A stretch of DNA of 15,903 bases. It comes from Alkanophaga liquidiphilum (GTDB lineage Archaea; Halobacteriota; Syntropharchaeia; Alkanophagales; B39-G2). The notes under the pieces were generated by a model that saw only the letters and a program-made list of their open reading frames with translations, was not told the DNA's origin and made no database searches. Position numbers and translations under genes: made by a program. Every line of letters begins with the position of its first letter. The stretch's first letter is position 1. Of this stretch, positions 14,001 through 15,903 are shown one piece after another. The stretch is from positions 1 to 15,903 of the forward strand of contig JAPHEF010000041.1 of NCBI GenBank assembly GCA_029259535.1. The letters run 5' to 3'.

Positions 14001-15032
14001 TTACAGCCGTGGACGAGCCTCTTTTATCATACGTTCCGCAACGTCCGCATCGATGAGGATGCCGGGCGGAAGGACTGCGGGGCGTCTTGCTTCCTCTCCA
14101 TATATTATCCTCGTGCGGTGGGTCGCTGGGTATTCATACTCGGCGCCGTAGCGCACTTTCGCCCGCAGCGACTCCGAAGGCGTCGGAGGTATTTCCTCAC
14201 GCCCTATGCTCTCGAAGATGACGTCTGCACGTGTGAGCGGTGAAAAATTAGAATACCAGCGCCCTCCGTAGAACCAGCTTTCAAGGCGTTCCACGAAGAC
14301 TTCCTTTGCGTCCACACCCTCCAGCGGTGGCAGCTCCGGAAACATGCCCTCGTAGGGTCTCGAGCGCCAGCCTAGGCGTTCTGCGTCAAGAGCGTCGAAA
14401 TGCCTTGAAAAGACATCGAAGGAACTTCTTTCCACAACGCCTTTGTCCACGAGGGCAGAGGCGTGCGAAAAAAACGTAAACAGCGTGTCGCATTCGACGC
14501 CCAAATTCCTAAGGACTTCTTTCTGAACGTCAGCAACGAGGAGGGCGCCCTCGCTTGCGGGTCGGTGGACGCAAAGCTCTTTCAGCGGCTCCGCAGTCTT
14601 AGGGTGTCTCTGTTCAAGCTCTTCGATTCCTGTTATGTGCTTTAACGCTGCTCGCTCGTGAACGTAAACGAAAGAAAAATTGAGCTCCAGAGAAAAGTCG
14701 TCTAAGCAGTTTAGAGAGGCGACAGCATGCCCGCCGCCGAAGAGCAGTATTGCGGCTTTGTTGTGTTCCTTGGTGCCGAAGAGGAAGAAATAGGCGAGCG
14801 CCGGCGAGATGTGCGTTCCTATCTCAACACTACCGAGGGCAGCGGCGTTCCGCATCTCGTATTCCTGTAACGTTTCGGACAGAAAAGCCCCGTATCTCGC
14901 CATATTTAACTTGCGTGGCGCTGGCACCCGAATTTTGGGGAAAAAGAGAGAGGGGGCTGCCATGCGATACCAATTCCTCTCTATGTTCCAGAAGATGCGG
15001 GCGTCGTATATCGGTCTTGCTTGCCTTTCCAT
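14001..15032 (-). CDS. Unknown 343-residue archaeal protein
   Basis: I do not recognise this family. The composition is soluble, with no signal peptide. The N-terminus (RPIYDARIFWNIERNWYRMA) is basic and aromatic, then FFPKIRVPAPRKLNMARYGA. A central segment, GTKEHNKAAILLFGGGHAVA, has a Gly-rich turn with His, suggestive of a nucleotide- or metal-binding site. It continues with FVYVHERAALKHITGIEELE and ends with MFPELPPLEG, SWFYGGRWYSNFSPLTRADV, PATHRTRIIYGEE and RPAVLPPGILID. Tyr, Trp and His are abundant. Possible starts are ATG at 15032 or the later Met near 14963; I keep the first, although no ribosome site is visible. It is on the same strand as the GNAT/acdA pair but separated by 81 bases with TATA-like sequence, so probably its own unit. 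Good codon pattern and length support a real gene. Confidence 0.65.
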   Translation of the reverse strand: MERQARPIYDARIFWNIERNWYRMAAPSLFFPKIRVPAPRKLNMARYGAFLSETLQEYEMRNAAALGSVEIGTHISPALAYFFLFGTKEHNKAAILLFGGGHAVASLNCLDDFSLELNFSFVYVHERAALKHITGIEELEQRHPKTAEPLKELCVHRPASEGALLVADVQKEVLRNLGVECDTLFTFFSHASALVDKGVVERSSFDVFSRHFDALDAERLGWRSRPYEGMFPELPPLEGVDAKEVFVERLESWFYGGRWYSNFSPLTRADVIFESIGREEIPPTPSESLRAKVRYGAEYEYPATHRTRIIYGEEARRPAVLPPGILIDADVAERMIKEARPRL

Positions 15033-15054
15033 CTTTTATCTTACTGATGCCCGT

Positions 15055-15211
15055 GACCTCCTCCCCTCACTGAAGTGAGAGGCATCCCAGTGAGGCTCAT
15101 CGGTTCCCAGTTCATCCACCCGCCCGGCAGCTCTTTCAGCCTTCCGGGCAGAGGTCGCGGTGTCGAGGGCTTGACTTCGGGTCGGCCCGACCCTAGGCTC
15201 GCTGAGCGAGC
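15055..15211 (-). ncRNA. Structured RNA candidate: tnpB 3' end / omega-RNA-like remnant of an IS200/IS605 element
   Basis: Reading the minus strand from 15211: hairpin GCTCGC/GCGAGC (15197-15211), hairpin around GGGTCGGCCCGACCC (15179-15193), a stem GCCCGG/CCGGGC (15122-15127 with 15144-15149), and a strong last hairpin CCTCTCAC-TTCA-GTGAGGGG (15063-15082) followed by GGAGGAGGTC. That last hairpin plus tail is what ends IS200/IS605 elements, and its tail matches the remnant at 4540-4551. One minus-strand frame also reads like a decayed TnpB tail (VGPTRSQALDTATSARKAER, then WDASHFSEG). In such elements this 3' segment is the omega RNA that guides TnpB. No tnpB or tnpA is present. A TATA-like box sits 26 bases before the first hairpin. 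Whether it is transcribed is unknown. Confidence 0.5.
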
Positions 15212-15231
15212 AATGAATAATACGATGATGC

Positions 15232-15239
15232 TATATAAA
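15232..15239 (-). promoter_or_regulatory. TATA-like box upstream of the RNA candidate
   Basis: Minus strand AGTATTTATATAG. Its centre predicts a transcription start near 15210, the base where the first hairpin of the structured segment begins. The plus-strand reading of this box would lead nowhere useful. The match in spacing is the main evidence for an independent transcript. Confidence 0.45.
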
Positions 15240-15330
15240 TACTTTACTCCCCACCCGCCTCCCCTGCCCACCTTTGAAAAGGCGGGAATTAGCAGCAACG
15301 ATATTCTTAAATAACAAATTAGAAAGGTTC

Positions 15331-15353
15331 AGAAAAAAGCAAAAAAAGAAAAA
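15331..15353 (-). terminator. Poly-T terminator after the surface protein gene
   Basis: Immediately after the stop, the minus strand carries several T runs (TTTTTC, TTTTTTT, TTTTTT). Intrinsic termination at T runs without a hairpin is usual in archaea. It separates the surface protein gene from the RNA-like segment and the downstream genes. Confidence 0.65.
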
Positions 15354-15903
15354 TTATGGGTAAGTGCCGGTGCCGCTCATCAGCACCCAATAGCCCTTGC
15401 CGGGTTCGAATTCTGTAACTTCTTGGAAGTTGCCGTCCTGCCAAGTGTAGATTTTCACGACGGTGCCGCTTATGTAATTGGAAGCGTTAACGGCAGCTCT
15501 TGAGCGGACGCCGATGAGGTTCCAGCCGTCGTAGAGCAAGTATTCTCCGCCAGTGGGTTCTACGTAAGTGCCGCTGATTTCAAGTGTGTCGTTGGCGTTC
15601 ATGCGCACCCAGTAGGCAAACTGCGGCGACACTTCCGAGAGAGTATCCGTGAAGCCGCCGCCGGTTCCGTCATACCAACTCCACCGCTCGGTCAGGGGCT
15701 TGCTGGCGTCGTAGGCATATACCATGAGCATGTTGTCGAGAATGCTTGCGAATACTGCGTCGGCGCTTGCATCTACCGGGATTATCGGGAAGGAAATGAG
15801 GTTCCAGCCGGCGACGAGTTCGACTGTGAAGGGGTTAACAGTCCACGTCCATGTGTGCTGCACCGTTATAGTTTCGTTGCTTGCGATTGCGGTTACGTTC
15901 CAG
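15354..15903 (-). CDS. C-terminal end of a large secreted surface protein (partial)
   Basis: Only the C-terminal part is in the window. The frame is open to the window edge: codons at 15864-15902 read WNVTAIASNETITV upstream of an internal GTG at 15863, so the gene runs past the end and the true start is outside. The visible part has a preceding repeat tail (TVQHTWTWTV) and two related modules of about 85 and 65 residues: VELVAGWNLISFP ... YWVRMNANDTLEISGTY and YLLYDGWNLIGV ... GKGYWVLMSGTGTYP. Both begin with a G-W-N-L-I motif and end with a Y-W-V aromatic strand, as in C-terminal modules of archaeal and bacterial S-layer or cell-surface proteins. No C-terminal anchor helix. Asn-x-Thr/Ser sites suggest glycosylation. 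The T-rich terminator follows directly. Function: probably extracellular binding or structure. Confidence 0.8.
   Translation of the reverse strand, partial: WNVTAIASNETITVQHTWTWTVNPFTVELVAGWNLISFPIIPVDASADAVFASILDNMLMVYAYDASKPLTERWSWYDGTGGGFTDTLSEVSPQFAYWVRMNANDTLEISGTYVEPTGGEYLLYDGWNLIGVRSRAAVNASNYISGTVVKIYTWQDGNFQEVTEFEPGKGYWVLMSGTGTYP

Noticed and set aside
15041..15298. 85-residue minus-strand frame across the structured segment
   Set aside because: The DNA is dominated by RNA-like stems, and a different frame matches a TnpB tail better; no ribosome site.

Overview
The window looks like chromosomal DNA of an anaerobic euryarchaeon. Evidence for this: AT-rich TATA-like boxes lie about 26 bases before several starts, some genes appear leaderless (spoIIM-like gene, gpgS), PurA is the short archaeal form of about 336 residues, one gene encodes an MvhD/FlpD-type hydrogenase/heterodisulfide-reductase electron-transfer protein, and another encodes the alpha subunit of ADP-forming acetyl-CoA synthetase. 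I cannot fix the genus from sequence alone; methanogens, ANME archaea and Archaeoglobi all fit.

Layout. 12-3029 (minus): spoIIM-type membrane protein, MvhD-like iron-sulfur protein, a secreted three-domain (NEW3/CARDB-like) anchored protein, and a membrane protein; the last three are packed as an operon. 3211-3597 (plus): a wrecked ammonium transporter gene whose two ends are joined by a large internal deletion and which carries further frameshifts. 3682-4482 (plus): NagD-like HAD phosphatase. 4540-4788: an IS200/IS605-type (TnpB) 3' end remnant. 4832-6031 (minus): GH15-like glycoside hydrolase with its own TATA box and a perfect 16-bp palindrome at the predicted transcription start. 6167-8659 (minus): a three-gene, overlapping operon, glucosyl-3-phosphoglycerate synthase, its HAD-IIB phosphatase and an unknown Cys-rich protein; it should make the compatible solute glucosylglycerate, and the hydrolase downstream may turn it or a related glycan over. 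8792-9637 (plus): nadC. 9738-11007 (minus): purA behind a tiny gene that looks like ribosomal protein L18e with two internal deletions. 11008-11422: a mostly gene-free stretch with a repeat motif, a 16-codon ORF with signals, and decayed-looking sequence. 11423-12034 (plus): unknown protein, possibly winged helix. 12040-13919 (minus): a GNAT acetyltransferase stop-start coupled to acdA. 14001-15032 (minus): unknown 343-residue protein. 15055-15239 (minus): a structured RNA-like segment with a TATA box at the right distance, resembling the 3' end of a tnpB gene (the source of omega RNA). 15354-15903 (minus): the C-terminal end of a large surface protein that continues beyond the window.

Most worth following: the two tnpB-free 3' ends that share the same terminal sequence after a hairpin (one apparently with its own promoter and lying just upstream of a gene start), the unknown third gene of the glucosylglycerate operon, the shortened L18e, and the ammonium transporter relic. 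No tRNA, rRNA or CRISPR array was seen.
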